Below are positions 1 to 7,481 of a stretch of 33,279 nucleotides of DNA, piece by piece (position 1 is the stretch's first letter; each line of letters starts with the position of its first letter). Origin of the DNA: Candidatus Omnitrophica bacterium CG08_land_8_20_14_0_20_41_16 (lineage in GTDB: Bacteria > Omnitrophota > Gorgyraeia > Gygaellales > Profunditerraquicolaceae); the NCBI GenBank assembly GCA_002774445.1, contig PEYI01000086.1, positions 1-33,279 of the forward strand. Direction: 5' to 3'. The position numbers were made by a program, and so were the translations under genes. Under the pieces are notes generated by a model. The model saw only the letters and a list, made by a program, of their open reading frames with translations. It ran no database searches and had not been told where the DNA came from.

Positions 1-1
1 G

Positions 2-124
2 ACAGCTGCCGTTGATCTTGATGTGTTGCTCAATACTTATACTTCTTTTGTGACTCAGGGGGGTAAGAATGTATTGACCGATCCCTTATCTCATTTTGGC
101 GCCAAATTCCCCGGTCAGCATTGA
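2..124 (+). CDS. Possible C-terminal fragment of an unidentified protein
   Basis: An open plus-strand frame enters from the left edge and runs 40 codons to a TGA at 122-124. The peptide reads roughly TAAVDLDVLLNTYTSFV and ends in FGAKFPGQH. It overlaps the 3' end of convergent pheT by 39 bases. I do not recognise a family. It may be a chance open frame, because the last third is antisense to pheT. Confidence 0.22.
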   Translation, partial: TAAVDLDVLLNTYTSFVTQGGKNVLTDPLSHFGAKFPGQH

Positions 125-2215
125 ACAAATCAGATTATGTATTGGCTGAACTTCTTCTTCGGTTAAGGTGCGTTCGCTAGAACCATAAAGACAGGATAAA
201 GTCAGGCCGCGGTATCCGGCAGGTATCTGTTTGCCTTTATAATAATCCACGATTTTTAAGCTGCACAATAAAGGCCGGCCTTTTTCTCTTAATTCACTAA
301 GCATCTCTTTAACGGAATTCTCCGTTTTAAGAATAAAACTTATATCTCGGGTAATACCCGGGTATTTTGGCGCGGGCGCATATTTCTTATCCAACGCGGC
401 ATAAGATAAAATTTTCTCTAGAGATACTTCTAACGTAAAAACATCCTTATTCTTTATGCCGCATTTATCCAATAACGCAGAGCTCAACATTGACATTAAG
501 CCCACTTTTTCCTTATTGATATAAACAGCTGCTTGAGATCCTTGAAGACTATTAACAAATACGTAGTCCTTGATGCCAAGCCTGCCAAAGAGCGCCTCGA
601 TTATGCCTTTTAGATTAAGTAACCCTAACTCATCTTTAACCGCGCCTTCATTAAGCAGTATTGTTTTTGTCCCGCTTAAGGCTATGCCTAATTTAAGTTC
701 CTCGCAAGGCGCATTACCTTCTTTTAAAAAAACGTTGGCGGCCTCAAAGAGGGCAACGTAATCCTGCTTCTGATTTAAATTATACGCGATCGCGCGGATA
801 AGCCCCGGAAGAAGAGTGGTCCTTAAAACTTCCTGTTCTTGGCTTAAAGGATTCATTAGCCCTATGGCGCTTAAAGAAGAGGCGTTAAAATCATTGAGTA
901 TTTTAGAATCCATAAGGCTATAAGTAATCGCTTCATTTAACCCTAAACTAACCAGCATATTCTTTATATTAGAAACCAAATCCCTTCTCTCTCTTATGGT
1001 TACGGAAGGCGAGACCTTGGGTATGCTCTGGGGTATTTTTTCGTAGCCATAGCTGCGCGCTATCTCTTCAATTAAATCTACGCCTAAATTTACATCCTGG
1101 CGGAAAGATGGAACGCCTATGCTAAAGCTATTCTTAACCTTGGCTTTTACTTTAAACCCGAGTGAGCTTAGGATCGTTTTTATTTTTACCGGCGGTATAT
1201 TTTCTCCTAAGAGGTTATTAACATTTTCTGTTTCTAGGGTTATATTTTTAGGCTTAAGCTTGCTTACGCCATTAATTTCAAAGGCGGCCTCTTCTCCTCC
1301 GGCAATCTCCTCTATTAACTCTCGAGCCCGAGAAGAGGCCTTTTCTACTATCCCTAAATCTATCCCCCGCTCAAACCTATAACTTGACTCGCTCTGTAAT
1401 CCTAAGGCCTGCCTGCCGCGGCGCACCACAATAGGATTAAATACCGCTGCCTCTAACAGGATATTTTTTGTGCCTTCGGTAACCTCAGTATCTCGGCCGC
1501 CCATTATACCGGCGATAGCTATTGGCGTGTTCGCGTGTTCACATGTTCGCGTGTTCACATGTTCACCAACTTCGGATGCAATAACTAAAATCTTTTCATT
1601 TAGAACTCTTTTTATACCATCTATGGTAACTATTTCTTCTCCATTCTTTGCTCTTTTTACAATTATTTTGAACGGAAGAACTTGCGAACTTGCGAACTTG
1701 CGCACCAATCTATCCAAGTCAAATGTGTGCAAAGGCTCGCCTAATTCAAATAATACATAATTAGTAATATCAACTATGTTATTCACGCTGCGGCAACCCA
1801 CCAGCTCTAACCTTTTCCTTAACCATTCAGGAGAGGGGCCTGCTTTGACACCCCTAATTATTCTGGCGGTGTATAGAGGGCAATCTTTTTTGTTTTCAAT
1901 CTGAATTGAAAACAGCCGCGAATTATTAGCGTGTAGCGGATAGCGGATAGCGGATAGATTTTTGCTATACGCTCTACGCTCTACGCTATACGCTCTAAGT
2001 TTCGAACCCGTAATCGCCGCCACTTCCCGGGCAATCCCATAAACGCTTAGCCAATCCGGGCGGTTAGAAGTAACCTCGATCTCCAAGACAAAATCCCCTG
2101 CCTTCCCTTCTAAAGAAACTACCTCTAGCCCCGCCATAGTGAGCTTATCCGCCAACTCTCGGGGAGGAATCTTAATAGCGACAAAGTCTTTTAGCCAATT
2201 ATAGGTAATCTTCAT
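86..2215 (-). CDS. pheT: Phenylalanyl-tRNA synthetase beta subunit, without N-terminal OB domain
   Basis: This is the beta chain of the alpha2-beta2 enzyme that charges tRNA-Phe in the cytoplasm. The N-terminus (MKITYNWLKDFV, then LADKLTMAGLEV) matches the start of bacterial PheT. It then jumps at about residue 45 straight to EIEVTSNRPDWLSVYGIAREVA, so the roughly 100-residue tRNA-binding OB (EMAP-like) domain of E. coli PheT is absent. At 709 residues it is correspondingly shorter than the usual 790-800. The B3/B4 editing-domain region (about 110-300), B5 domain (about 310-400), catalytic-like core and C-terminal anticodon-binding FDX domain (about 615-709) follow in order. The start lies one base after the pheS stop, so the two are surely co-translated. 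Three blocks of 7-8-nt tandem repeats sit in frame in the first 240 codons (separate entries). Confidence 0.95.
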   Translation of the reverse strand: MKITYNWLKDFVAIKIPPRELADKLTMAGLEVVSLEGKAGDFVLEIEVTSNRPDWLSVYGIAREVAAITGSKLRAYSVERRAYSKNLSAIRYPLHANNSRLFSIQIENKKDCPLYTARIIRGVKAGPSPEWLRKRLELVGCRSVNNIVDITNYVLFELGEPLHTFDLDRLVRKFASSQVLPFKIIVKRAKNGEEIVTIDGIKRVLNEKILVIASEVGEHVNTRTCEHANTPIAIAGIMGGRDTEVTEGTKNILLEAAVFNPIVVRRGRQALGLQSESSYRFERGIDLGIVEKASSRARELIEEIAGGEEAAFEINGVSKLKPKNITLETENVNNLLGENIPPVKIKTILSSLGFKVKAKVKNSFSIGVPSFRQDVNLGVDLIEEIARSYGYEKIPQSIPKVSPSVTIRERRDLVSNIKNMLVSLGLNEAITYSLMDSKILNDFNASSLSAIGLMNPLSQEQEVLRTTLLPGLIRAIAYNLNQKQDYVALFEAANVFLKEGNAPCEELKLGIALSGTKTILLNEGAVKDELGLLNLKGIIEALFGRLGIKDYVFVNSLQGSQAAVYINKEKVGLMSMLSSALLDKCGIKNKDVFTLEVSLEKILSYAALDKKYAPAPKYPGITRDISFILKTENSVKEMLSELREKGRPLLCSLKIVDYYKGKQIPAGYRGLTLSCLYGSSERTLTEEEVQPIHNLICSMLTGEFGAKMR
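1524..1563. repeat. 8-nt tandem repeat inside pheT
   Basis: Five 8-base units (ggcgtgtt, cgcgtgtt, cacatgtt, cgcgtgtt, cacatgtt) lie head to tail. The last four are two identical 16-mers. They encode part of the stretch EHVNTRTCEHANTP, which looks like inserted low-complexity sequence within PheT. Confidence 0.85.
1679..1702. repeat. 8-nt tandem repeat (aacttgcg x3) inside pheT
   Basis: Three exact copies of aacttgcg occur in a row and are translated as part of VRKFASSQVLP. This is the second of three such arrays in pheT. Confidence 0.85.
1935..1998. repeat. Paired 7-nt tandem repeats inside pheT
   Basis: Three copies of agcggat (1935-1955) are followed after nine bases by five copies of gctNtac-type units (1964-1998: gctatac, gctctac, gctctac, gctatac, gctctaa). 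The two arrays are imperfect inverted complements of one another and could fold into a hairpin. They encode the region around RAYSVERRAYSKNLSAIRYP. Confidence 0.8.
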
Positions 2216-2216
2216 T

Positions 2217-3230
2217 TTAAAACTGTTTTAAAAATCTTAAATCATTCTCATAAAACAACCGGATGTCATTTATCCCATATTTAAGCATGGCGATTCTTTC
2301 CACGCCCATGCCAAAGGCAAACCCGGTATATTTCTTAAAATCAATATTTACGTGTTTAAAAACATTGGGATGAATCATCCCTGAGCCCAAAATCTCAAGC
2401 CAGCCTTTCCTCCCGCAGACTGAACATCCCTTGCCTTTACAAATTATGCAGGATATATCCACTTCTGCCGAAGGCTCGGTAAAAGGAAAGAAGTGCGGCC
2501 GGAAACGCATCTTAATATTTTTCCCAAAAATAGTTTTAGCAAAAACCTCCAATATCCCTTTTAAATCCGAAAACTTAATCCCTTCATCTACCATAAAACC
2601 TTCTACCTGATGGAACATAAACGAATGCGAGGCATCCACTGCGTCCGGGCGATATACCCGGCCCGGCACCACCACGGCTAAAGGGGGCTTGCGCGATTGC
2701 ATCACGCGTATTTGCACCGGCGAGGTATGGCTGCGTAAAAGCATCTTAGGATAATCTTTTAAATAAAATGTATCAAATGCCTCACGAGAAGGATGTTCTA
2801 AGGGAATATTTAAGCCGGTAAAATTATTGTATTCAGTCTCTATCTCCGGGCCTTCAACGACAGAAAAACCCATACGCTTAAATATTGAGCAGATCTCATC
2901 AGTAACCTGGGTCAAAGGATGGAGCCGCCCCAACTCCTGAGCAATCCCCGGCATACCAATATCCCAAGGTTCCAGCTTCTGTTGTTTTGAGCTTACGCTA
3001 ATAGCTTTTTGTTTTTCTTCAATCAGAGAGAGAAGCTTATTTTTCAGGGAATTAACCTGCTGGCCAAAAACAGGCCTCTCTTCTTTCGCTATCCCGGATA
3101 TAGTGCTGGTTAATTGGGTTAGGAGCCCTTTTCTCCCTAAATATTTCAGGCGGAAATGCTCTAAGCTTTCCGGAGAATTTACATTACTTATTTCTGTGTC
3201 TATTTGCGCAAGAATAGCGTTAATATCCAT
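2217..3230 (-). CDS. pheS: Phenylalanyl-tRNA synthetase alpha subunit
   Basis: This is the catalytic alpha chain of phenylalanyl-tRNA synthetase. Visible features are an N-terminal coiled coil (about 1-85), then the class II core with motif 2 near FRPHFFPFTEPSAEVDISC, a Cys cluster (CIICKGKGCSVCG) typical of many bacterial PheS proteins, and motif 3 in FGMGVERIAMLKYGI near the end. The length of 337 is normal. The chosen ATG gives the standard N-terminus MDINAILAQIDTEI and makes the gene overlap the preceding exported-protein gene by 31 bases. pheT follows after a single base. The pair is the tail of the thrS-infC-rpmI-rplT translation cluster, from which it is separated by the trk block. Confidence 0.97.
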   Translation of the reverse strand: MDINAILAQIDTEISNVNSPESLEHFRLKYLGRKGLLTQLTSTISGIAKEERPVFGQQVNSLKNKLLSLIEEKQKAISVSSKQQKLEPWDIGMPGIAQELGRLHPLTQVTDEICSIFKRMGFSVVEGPEIETEYNNFTGLNIPLEHPSREAFDTFYLKDYPKMLLRSHTSPVQIRVMQSRKPPLAVVVPGRVYRPDAVDASHSFMFHQVEGFMVDEGIKFSDLKGILEVFAKTIFGKNIKMRFRPHFFPFTEPSAEVDISCIICKGKGCSVCGRKGWLEILGSGMIHPNVFKHVNIDFKKYTGFAFGMGVERIAMLKYGINDIRLFYENDLRFLKQF

Positions 3231-3670
3231 ACTAAGAATAACACCCCCAATAATATCAATGCCTGATTTCTTTTTGCCGGATTCAATCTTTCCCGGGTAA
3301 ATCTCCCGGAATCTATCTTGCGTAAAGTTTGCGCGTGTATATCCAAGTCTCCGCCATGTTCAGGGCAGGCACGGTGAAAGACCCCGGAAACCTCAATAAT
3401 ATCTCCTTTTGCCTTATAACTCCCGGTATAAGTAATTTCTCTGGCTAAAGAGAAGGGAATCCATATACCGACGGCGTTTATCCCGTCATTAACATTCACC
3501 CAAGCGAAATCAGCGCGCTTCATCACCTCGCCTATAACTTCGCCTTTATAGGTAATTATTTTACCGTCTAATTGCTTAGCGTTATTAATAAGTTCCGTGC
3601 TGGATAAAGGCTGCGCATAACAAACAGAGAACAGAGAACAGAAAACAGAGAACAGAGTAAAAATCCTCAT
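3200..3670 (-). CDS. Small exported OB-fold-like protein with C-terminal membrane anchor
   Basis: The frame is open back to 3892, but the plausible start is the ATG at 3670. It gives a signal peptide (MRIFTLFSVFCSLFSVCYAQ) on a 156-residue protein, and everything upstream is palindromic repeat and the end of trkH. The mature part has a beta-rich segment (KIITYKGEVIGEV, WVNVNDG, KGDIIEVSGVFHRACPEHGGDLDIHA) that resembles small OB-fold tRNA_anti-like domains. It ends with one hydrophobic helix (ILLGVLFLVWILTLF) and LRK, so it should sit on the outer face of the inner membrane. The signal peptide is encoded by a five-unit 7-nt tandem repeat. Function is unknown. It lies between trkH and pheS and overlaps pheS by 31 bases. 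Confidence 0.7.
   Translation of the reverse strand: MRIFTLFSVFCSLFSVCYAQPLSSTELINNAKQLDGKIITYKGEVIGEVMKRADFAWVNVNDGINAVGIWIPFSLAREITYTGSYKAKGDIIEVSGVFHRACPEHGGDLDIHAQTLRKIDSGRFTRERLNPAKRNQALILLGVLFLVWILTLFLRK
3623..3657. repeat. 7-nt tandem repeat (aacagag x5) in a signal-peptide coding region
   Basis: Five units of aacagag (the third is aacagaa) run without interruption and encode the hydrophobic LFSVFCSLFSV part of the signal peptide on the minus strand. A change of one unit would shift the frame just after the start codon. Confidence 0.85.
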
Positions 3671-3680
3671 CTGTAATCTG

Positions 3681-3752
3681 TCCCGACGCGCTATTTTTAT
3701 ATTCGGTCGGGATCCCGACTTTACGCCGGGATAATCTGTAATCTGTAATCTA
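3681..3752. repeat. TCCCGAC/GTCGGGA palindromic element with 7-nt repeats
   Basis: TCCCGAC (3681-3687) pairs with GTCGGGA (3706-3712), and a second TCCCGAC starts at once (3713-3719), partly answered by CCGGGA (3726-3731). Copies of taatctg flank it (3732-3745, and one just upstream). It fills the space between trkH and the start of the exported protein. The same 7-base core occurs near 10080 and 11071. Confidence 0.7.
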
Positions 3753-3756
3753 ATCA

Positions 3757-5259
3757 TTATTTTCCTTTTATTGCTGCCACAAAAAACCCAATCAAGGTAA
3801 ATACCGACATAAACTCTAAGCGGCCCGCCCACATCTGAAATATATAAGTCATCTTCAATACTGCCGGCATAGAGGGCGCGGTTATCCCGCAAGACAACCC
3901 TACATTCGCCGCGGCTGATGTAGATTCAAACAAGGATTCTAAAAACGGGTAGCCGTAAAACATCCCCACACAAGAACCTAACCCATATAAAACCAAATAC
4001 GCCAAGGTAATTAATAGCGCACCCCTAACCTGCTTATCCTCCAAGAAAATTTCTTTTATATGATGAAACTTCTGGACCACAATTGCCCTCTCAGGAAGAA
4101 TTATCCTTTTGATATCCTCTACCAGCGCTTTAAAGATTATGCCTATCCTGAGCATTTTAATCGCTCCGGTAGTAGAGCATACAGCGCCGCCTAAACCCAT
4201 AGCCAAGATTACCCCCACCAGTGCCAGATGGCTCCATTCATTCACAAACTGCCGGGCATATATGGTCTGGAAACCTGTTCCGGTATGCCCGGAAATAAGC
4301 TGGTAGAAGCCTTTGCGAAAAAGCATGACCGCCTTAGGATAAATACCTGCTTGAGTCAATCCTGTAGCGGTAATAGAAAATGTGATTATAACCGTTATAA
4401 ATAGGGTAATGGTCTCTATATTTTTAAAGATTTCTTTGCGATTACCCATCCAGATATGGTAGTGCAGTTTAAAATTAAGCGCGCCCAAGATCATAATGGC
4501 AATAGTTACAATTTCGAAGACAAAGGAGTGATAATAAAGAATGTTTTGTGACTGTGGGGCAAAACCGCCGGTATCAAAGGCAGCCATGAATACGCAGGCG
4601 CCATGGAAAAAAGCATTGGATGGCTTCATCCCGCCCAAGGCCCCGACTATACCTAAAATAAGGGTCCCTAAAATCAAATAGACGATACTTACTAACCATA
4701 TGAATCTTGAAGTATGCATCACATTCGGCATTATCTTTTCGTCGCGCGCCTCGCCTACATACATCTTAAATGCCCCGGAGGCCCCTTTAACGAAAAACGA
4801 AAGGGCAATAATTACGATCCCCTGTCCGCCGATAAACATAATCAAATGGCGCCAGAGATTATGCGCCAGAGATATATGGTCTAAATTTTGAACTAAGGTC
4901 AATCCGGTAGTAGCAAACCCGGACATAGAATCAAAACAGGTATCTAAGTAGGATCCCCAATGGCCGCTTAGATACATCGGTATCGCGCCTAAAAGCATAG
5001 CTGCCAGCCAGGAAAGAGAGACAACGATCATCCCTTGCATCCAATTAAGATCGCGCTCGGTATAACATATTTTAGTGAGAATAAGGCCAAAGATTAAGCC
5101 TATTTCCAGGCCAATTAAAAAATCTAATGCAGGATTTATTTCTCCTGCGCCTAAACCTATTAATATAGGTATAATCATAGTGCAGGCGAGGCCTAAGATG
5201 ATCTTACCTAAATAATAACCTACAATCTTAATATCGTGGATGGTGGGCTTTAAAATCAT
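3757..5259 (-). CDS. trkH: Trk-type potassium uptake protein, membrane subunit TrkH
   Basis: This is the potassium-translocating membrane subunit of a Trk/Ktr system. The 500-residue protein shows about ten hydrophobic segments and four P-loop repeats with the filter glycines visible: SGFATTGLTL (about 113), FDTGGFAP (about 229), SGHTGTGF (about 323) and AAANVGLSCG near the C-terminus. The start codon overlaps the stop of a 37-residue membrane peptide (ATGA), and two TrkA-type subunits lie just upstream. The three Trk genes and the small peptide form one unit that is likely co-transcribed with the ribosomal-protein genes before it. Confidence 0.95.
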   Translation of the reverse strand: MILKPTIHDIKIVGYYLGKIILGLACTMIIPILIGLGAGEINPALDFLIGLEIGLIFGLILTKICYTERDLNWMQGMIVVSLSWLAAMLLGAIPMYLSGHWGSYLDTCFDSMSGFATTGLTLVQNLDHISLAHNLWRHLIMFIGGQGIVIIALSFFVKGASGAFKMYVGEARDEKIMPNVMHTSRFIWLVSIVYLILGTLILGIVGALGGMKPSNAFFHGACVFMAAFDTGGFAPQSQNILYYHSFVFEIVTIAIMILGALNFKLHYHIWMGNRKEIFKNIETITLFITVIITFSITATGLTQAGIYPKAVMLFRKGFYQLISGHTGTGFQTIYARQFVNEWSHLALVGVILAMGLGGAVCSTTGAIKMLRIGIIFKALVEDIKRIILPERAIVVQKFHHIKEIFLEDKQVRGALLITLAYLVLYGLGSCVGMFYGYPFLESLFESTSAAANVGLSCGITAPSMPAVLKMTYIFQMWAGRLEFMSVFTLIGFFVAAIKGK

Positions 5260-5369
5260 GGTTTAAGCAAAAGGCAGATAAGAAACGCCGCAAGCATTAT
5301 AAAGAAAGCGTATAATATCTCCGTAGATATGCCTAATATGATATTTAACGGAAGTTTTATCTTAATCAT
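5256..5369 (-). CDS. 37-residue single-span membrane peptide of the Trk operon
   Basis: A short frame fills the gap between the second trkA and trkH exactly. Its ATG (5369-5367) overlaps the trkA stop as ATGA, and its TGA (5258-5256) overlaps the trkH start as ATGA. The product begins MIKIKLPLNIILGI and is one hydrophobic helix (about residues 7-34) ending LLLKP. Position, double overlap and topology suggest a small accessory subunit of the potassium transporter, comparable in size to KdpF of the Kdp system, although I see no sequence relation to KdpF. Translational coupling to trkH is likely. The gene is short enough to be missed by default gene callers. Confidence 0.72.
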   Translation of the reverse strand: MIKIKLPLNIILGISTEILYAFFIMLAAFLICLLLKP

Positions 5370-6028
5370 AATTTACCTACCAGTAAATTCAAAAGTTGCG
5401 GCTCATTACCTACAAGTGTTAAAGCGACCACATCATCCCCGGATTTAAGTATGGTATCCCCCTTAGGCACAATAACCTCTTCGCCCCGCAAGATAGAGAC
5501 CAAAACCGAATCTTTGGGAAGGACAATGTCTTTAATCTTTTTATTAATTACCGGCGAATCTTTCGGCAGGTCCACGCGCACGATAGCAAGCTTGCCGCGC
5601 TTAAAACTCATCAGGTTTACAAAATCCGAGAAGGACACTTCTTCCTCAATAATCTTGGCGATTATCTTGGTGGAATCAACCGGGACGTCAATACCTAATT
5701 CACTAAAGGTATGCTCGTTGTCGGGGTTATTCACCCTGCCGACTGTGCGCTGGATATTAAACCGCTCTTTGGCTAACTGACAAACAATCAGATTATCCTC
5801 ATCATCCCCGGTAACCGCAGCCACTATGTCTGCCCGGGCTATGCCCGCCTCTTCTAAAATCCTCGGGTCGCAGCCATCGCCATTAATCACTAAGGCGTCC
5901 ATACCCTTAGCCGCCTCCTCGCAGATAAGTTTATTCTTATCCACGATACTGACGGTATGTTTGTTTCTTATGAGCCTTTTAGCTAAGAAATACCCTATCT
6001 TACCTGCGCCGACTATTATAATATACAT
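5366..6028 (-). CDS. trkA: TrkA-family potassium channel regulatory subunit (second copy)
   Basis: This is a cytoplasmic nucleotide-binding regulator of the Trk channel. An N-terminal RCK Rossmann domain (MYIIIVGAGKIGYFLAKRL, with GxGxxG) is followed by the acidic strand end IVDKNK and a C-terminal RCK_C domain (about 135-220). The open frame extends six codons upstream (MEVCNG), but those codons are the end of a palindromic repeat that supplies GGAGG 10 bases before the ATG at 6028, so I take that ATG as the start (220 residues). It follows another trkA by about 70 bases and overlaps the small membrane peptide by four bases. Two single-unit TrkA proteins may form a hetero-octameric ring in place of one tandem TrkA. 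Confidence 0.92.
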   Translation of the reverse strand: MYIIIVGAGKIGYFLAKRLIRNKHTVSIVDKNKLICEEAAKGMDALVINGDGCDPRILEEAGIARADIVAAVTGDDEDNLIVCQLAKERFNIQRTVGRVNNPDNEHTFSELGIDVPVDSTKIIAKIIEEEVSFSDFVNLMSFKRGKLAIVRVDLPKDSPVINKKIKDIVLPKDSVLVSILRGEEVIVPKGDTILKSGDDVVALTLVGNEPQLLNLLVGKL

Positions 6029-6083
6029 ACCGTTACAGACCTCCAATTATCCCCGCTACAAAATAGTTTGTAATGGGATACAT
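6023..6083 (-). repeat. Palindromic element carrying a Shine-Dalgarno, at the trkA start codon
   Basis: Direct repeats ATACAT (6023-6028 and 6078-6083; ATGTAT on the coding strand, which is the start codon plus the next codon) flank a 49-base segment. On the coding strand the segment runs from CCCATTACAAAC through ATAATTGGAGG to TCTGTAACGG directly before the ATG. Its ends are imperfect inverted repeats. A longer relative lies at 14017-14104 before ndk. Confidence 0.7.
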
Positions 6084-6099
6084 TATGGCCTCTTAAATT

Positions 6100-6747
6100 T
6101 TAGAGCAGCTTAAACTTTTCTTTTACCTTATCAAGGCTGACGACCTTGATTACCGCCATTAATACATCTTTGGCCTTAAAGATAGTATCTGCTTCCGGAA
6201 TAATAACTCCGGAGAGCCTCCTAATAGCCACTACCATGAATTCCTGGGGGATATTTATAGCTGCGGGAGTCTTGCCGATAAGATCATCCTTAACTTCAAT
6301 CTCAAAAACTCCGAGATCCTTGGTTTCAATAAGATAGCTGGAAAAACGGCTTTCAATAATTTTATCTCTTAACATGGCGGCAAAAAGCGTTGTCCCGCTT
6401 ATAATATCTAAACCCAATGCCGCGTAGATATGCGCGCGCTGCGGATCATACACGCGGGCGATAACCTTAGGCACTTTAAATATTTTCTTAGCCACTTGCG
6501 CTGAAATTAAATTAGTGTTGTCGCCGTTGGTAACGGTGCAAAAGGCATCTGCTTTTTCAATTCCCACCTGTTTTAATAACTCAAGGTCAAAACCATTTCC
6601 GGCCATGGTTAAGCCGTTAAAGGTACTACCCAACCGCTCAAAGGAATCCCGAGACTTGTCAATTACAACGACATTGTGGCCTTCGTTAGAAAGAAGCTTT
6701 GCCAGCTCCGCTCCGACCCTTCCGCAACCAACTATTATAACATACAT
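6100..6747 (-). CDS. trkA: TrkA-family potassium channel regulatory subunit (first copy)
   Basis: This is a cytoplasmic RCK protein with an N-terminal NAD-binding fold (MYVIIVGCGRVGAELAKLL, GxGxxG, VVVIDKS) and a C-terminal RCK_C domain (about 130-215, including VFEIEVKDDLIGKTPAAI). Its 215 residues equal half of the duplicated E. coli TrkA, and a second half-size copy follows, so the pair replaces the tandem protein. It starts 28 bases after the rplT stop with AAAGGG upstream, so it is probably read from the ribosomal-protein transcript. Confidence 0.93.
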   Translation of the reverse strand: MYVIIVGCGRVGAELAKLLSNEGHNVVVIDKSRDSFERLGSTFNGLTMAGNGFDLELLKQVGIEKADAFCTVTNGDNTNLISAQVAKKIFKVPKVIARVYDPQRAHIYAALGLDIISGTTLFAAMLRDKIIESRFSSYLIETKDLGVFEIEVKDDLIGKTPAAINIPQEFMVVAIRRLSGVIIPEADTIFKAKDVLMAVIKVVSLDKVKEKFKLL

Positions 6748-6775
6748 GATATGCCCTTTCGTTCGTAAGTGAGGA

Positions 6776-7123
6776 CTAACCCTTGGCTGTGGTAACCAAC
6801 TTTTTAAATGCCTGACTATCCTTTACCGCCAAGTCCGCAAGAATCTTACGGTCTAAAGCAATCTTGGACTTTTTTAAGCCATTCATAAATACGCTGTAGG
6901 TAATGCCCTGCGCCCGGCAAGCGGCATTAATACGCGCGATCCATAAAGCGCGGAATTCTCTCTTCTTGTTGCGCCTGTCGCGATAGGCATACTTTAAGGC
7001 ATGCATAAGCGCTCTGCTCGCCTGTTGGTATTGCTTGCTCCTATCCCCGAAAAAACCCTTAGCCTTTTTTAATAATCTCTTTTTCCGCCTGCGCGTAGCA
7101 GGGCTATGCTTAATCTTAGCCAT
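6776..7123 (-). CDS. rplT: 50S ribosomal protein L20
   Basis: L20 is a primary rRNA-binding protein needed for assembly of the large subunit. The sequence from [15 protein letters not shown] through [25 protein letters not shown] and [11 protein letters not shown] is diagnostic. I start at the ATG at 7123 (115 residues), which has AAGGAG upstream. The frame remains open for 13 further codons with no family support. It is separated from rpmI by 145 bases that hold a nested hairpin. In many bacteria L20 autoregulates the infC-rpmI-rplT operon, but I could not identify an L20-binding leader here. Confidence 0.97.
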   Translation of the reverse strand: MAKIKHSPATRRRKKRLLKKAKGFFGDRSKQYQQASRALMHALKYAYRDRRNKKREFRALWIARINAACRAQGITYSVFMNGLKKSKIALDRKILADLAVKDSQAFKKLVTTAKG

Positions 7124-7199
7124 AACAACTACTCTCCTTAATGAGCCCTTAACATTTTTCATCCCCGTAGATACTCAAGAAAATGTCAAGGGCGAATTA

Positions 7200-7257
7200 T
7201 CCCGGCGAATATACCAAAATTATCGAAGAGAATTTTAGTACATCTTATAAGCCGGGA
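7200..7257 (-). repeat. Nested hairpin in the rpmI-rplT spacer
   Basis: The outer arms TCCCGGC (7200-7206) and GCCGGGA (7251-7257) enclose an inner hairpin at 7216-7236 made of AAAATT, the loop ATCGAAGAG and AATTTT. The same 21-base inner hairpin occurs exactly at 18008-18028 in the rpmH leader. It could limit read-through or translation into rplT, or it could be a dispersed repeat. Confidence 0.7.
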
Positions 7258-7268
7258 CATACACCTTT

Positions 7269-7469
7269 CTACCCATACGGCAGCATCCTCTTTAGATACT
7301 TTGTCTCTTTTTTATTATCCAAGATGCCCCGCTTCCTTAAAGACCTTAATCTTTTGGCCTTCTTGTTTGAGGCAAGATGGCTTTTACCGCCGGGAGAATA
7401 TTTGATCCTCCCCTTTTTGGTTAGCTTAAACCTTTTAGCCACTCCTCGCTTAGTCTTTAACTTTACCAT
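7269..7469 (-). CDS. rpmI: 50S ribosomal protein L35
   Basis: This is a 66-residue basic protein of the large subunit. MVKLKTKRGVAKRFKLTKKG, the central SHLASNKKAKRLRSLRK and the C-terminal Y-L-K-R-M-LPYG tail are typical of L35. It lies 12 bases after infC, as in most bacteria. Confidence 0.97.
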   Translation of the reverse strand: MVKLKTKRGVAKRFKLTKKGRIKYSPGGKSHLASNKKAKRLRSLRKRGILDNKKETKYLKRMLPYG

Positions 7470-7481
7470 TTTTACCTTTCC

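Noticed and set aside
1524-1998. CRISPR array
   Set aside because: The repeat units are 7-8 bases without spacers and lie in pheT. No cas genes are present in the window.
3671-3892. Upstream extension of the exported OB-fold-like protein
   Set aside because: The frame is open, but it runs through palindromic repeats and into trkH in another frame. The ATG at 3670 gives a proper signal peptide.
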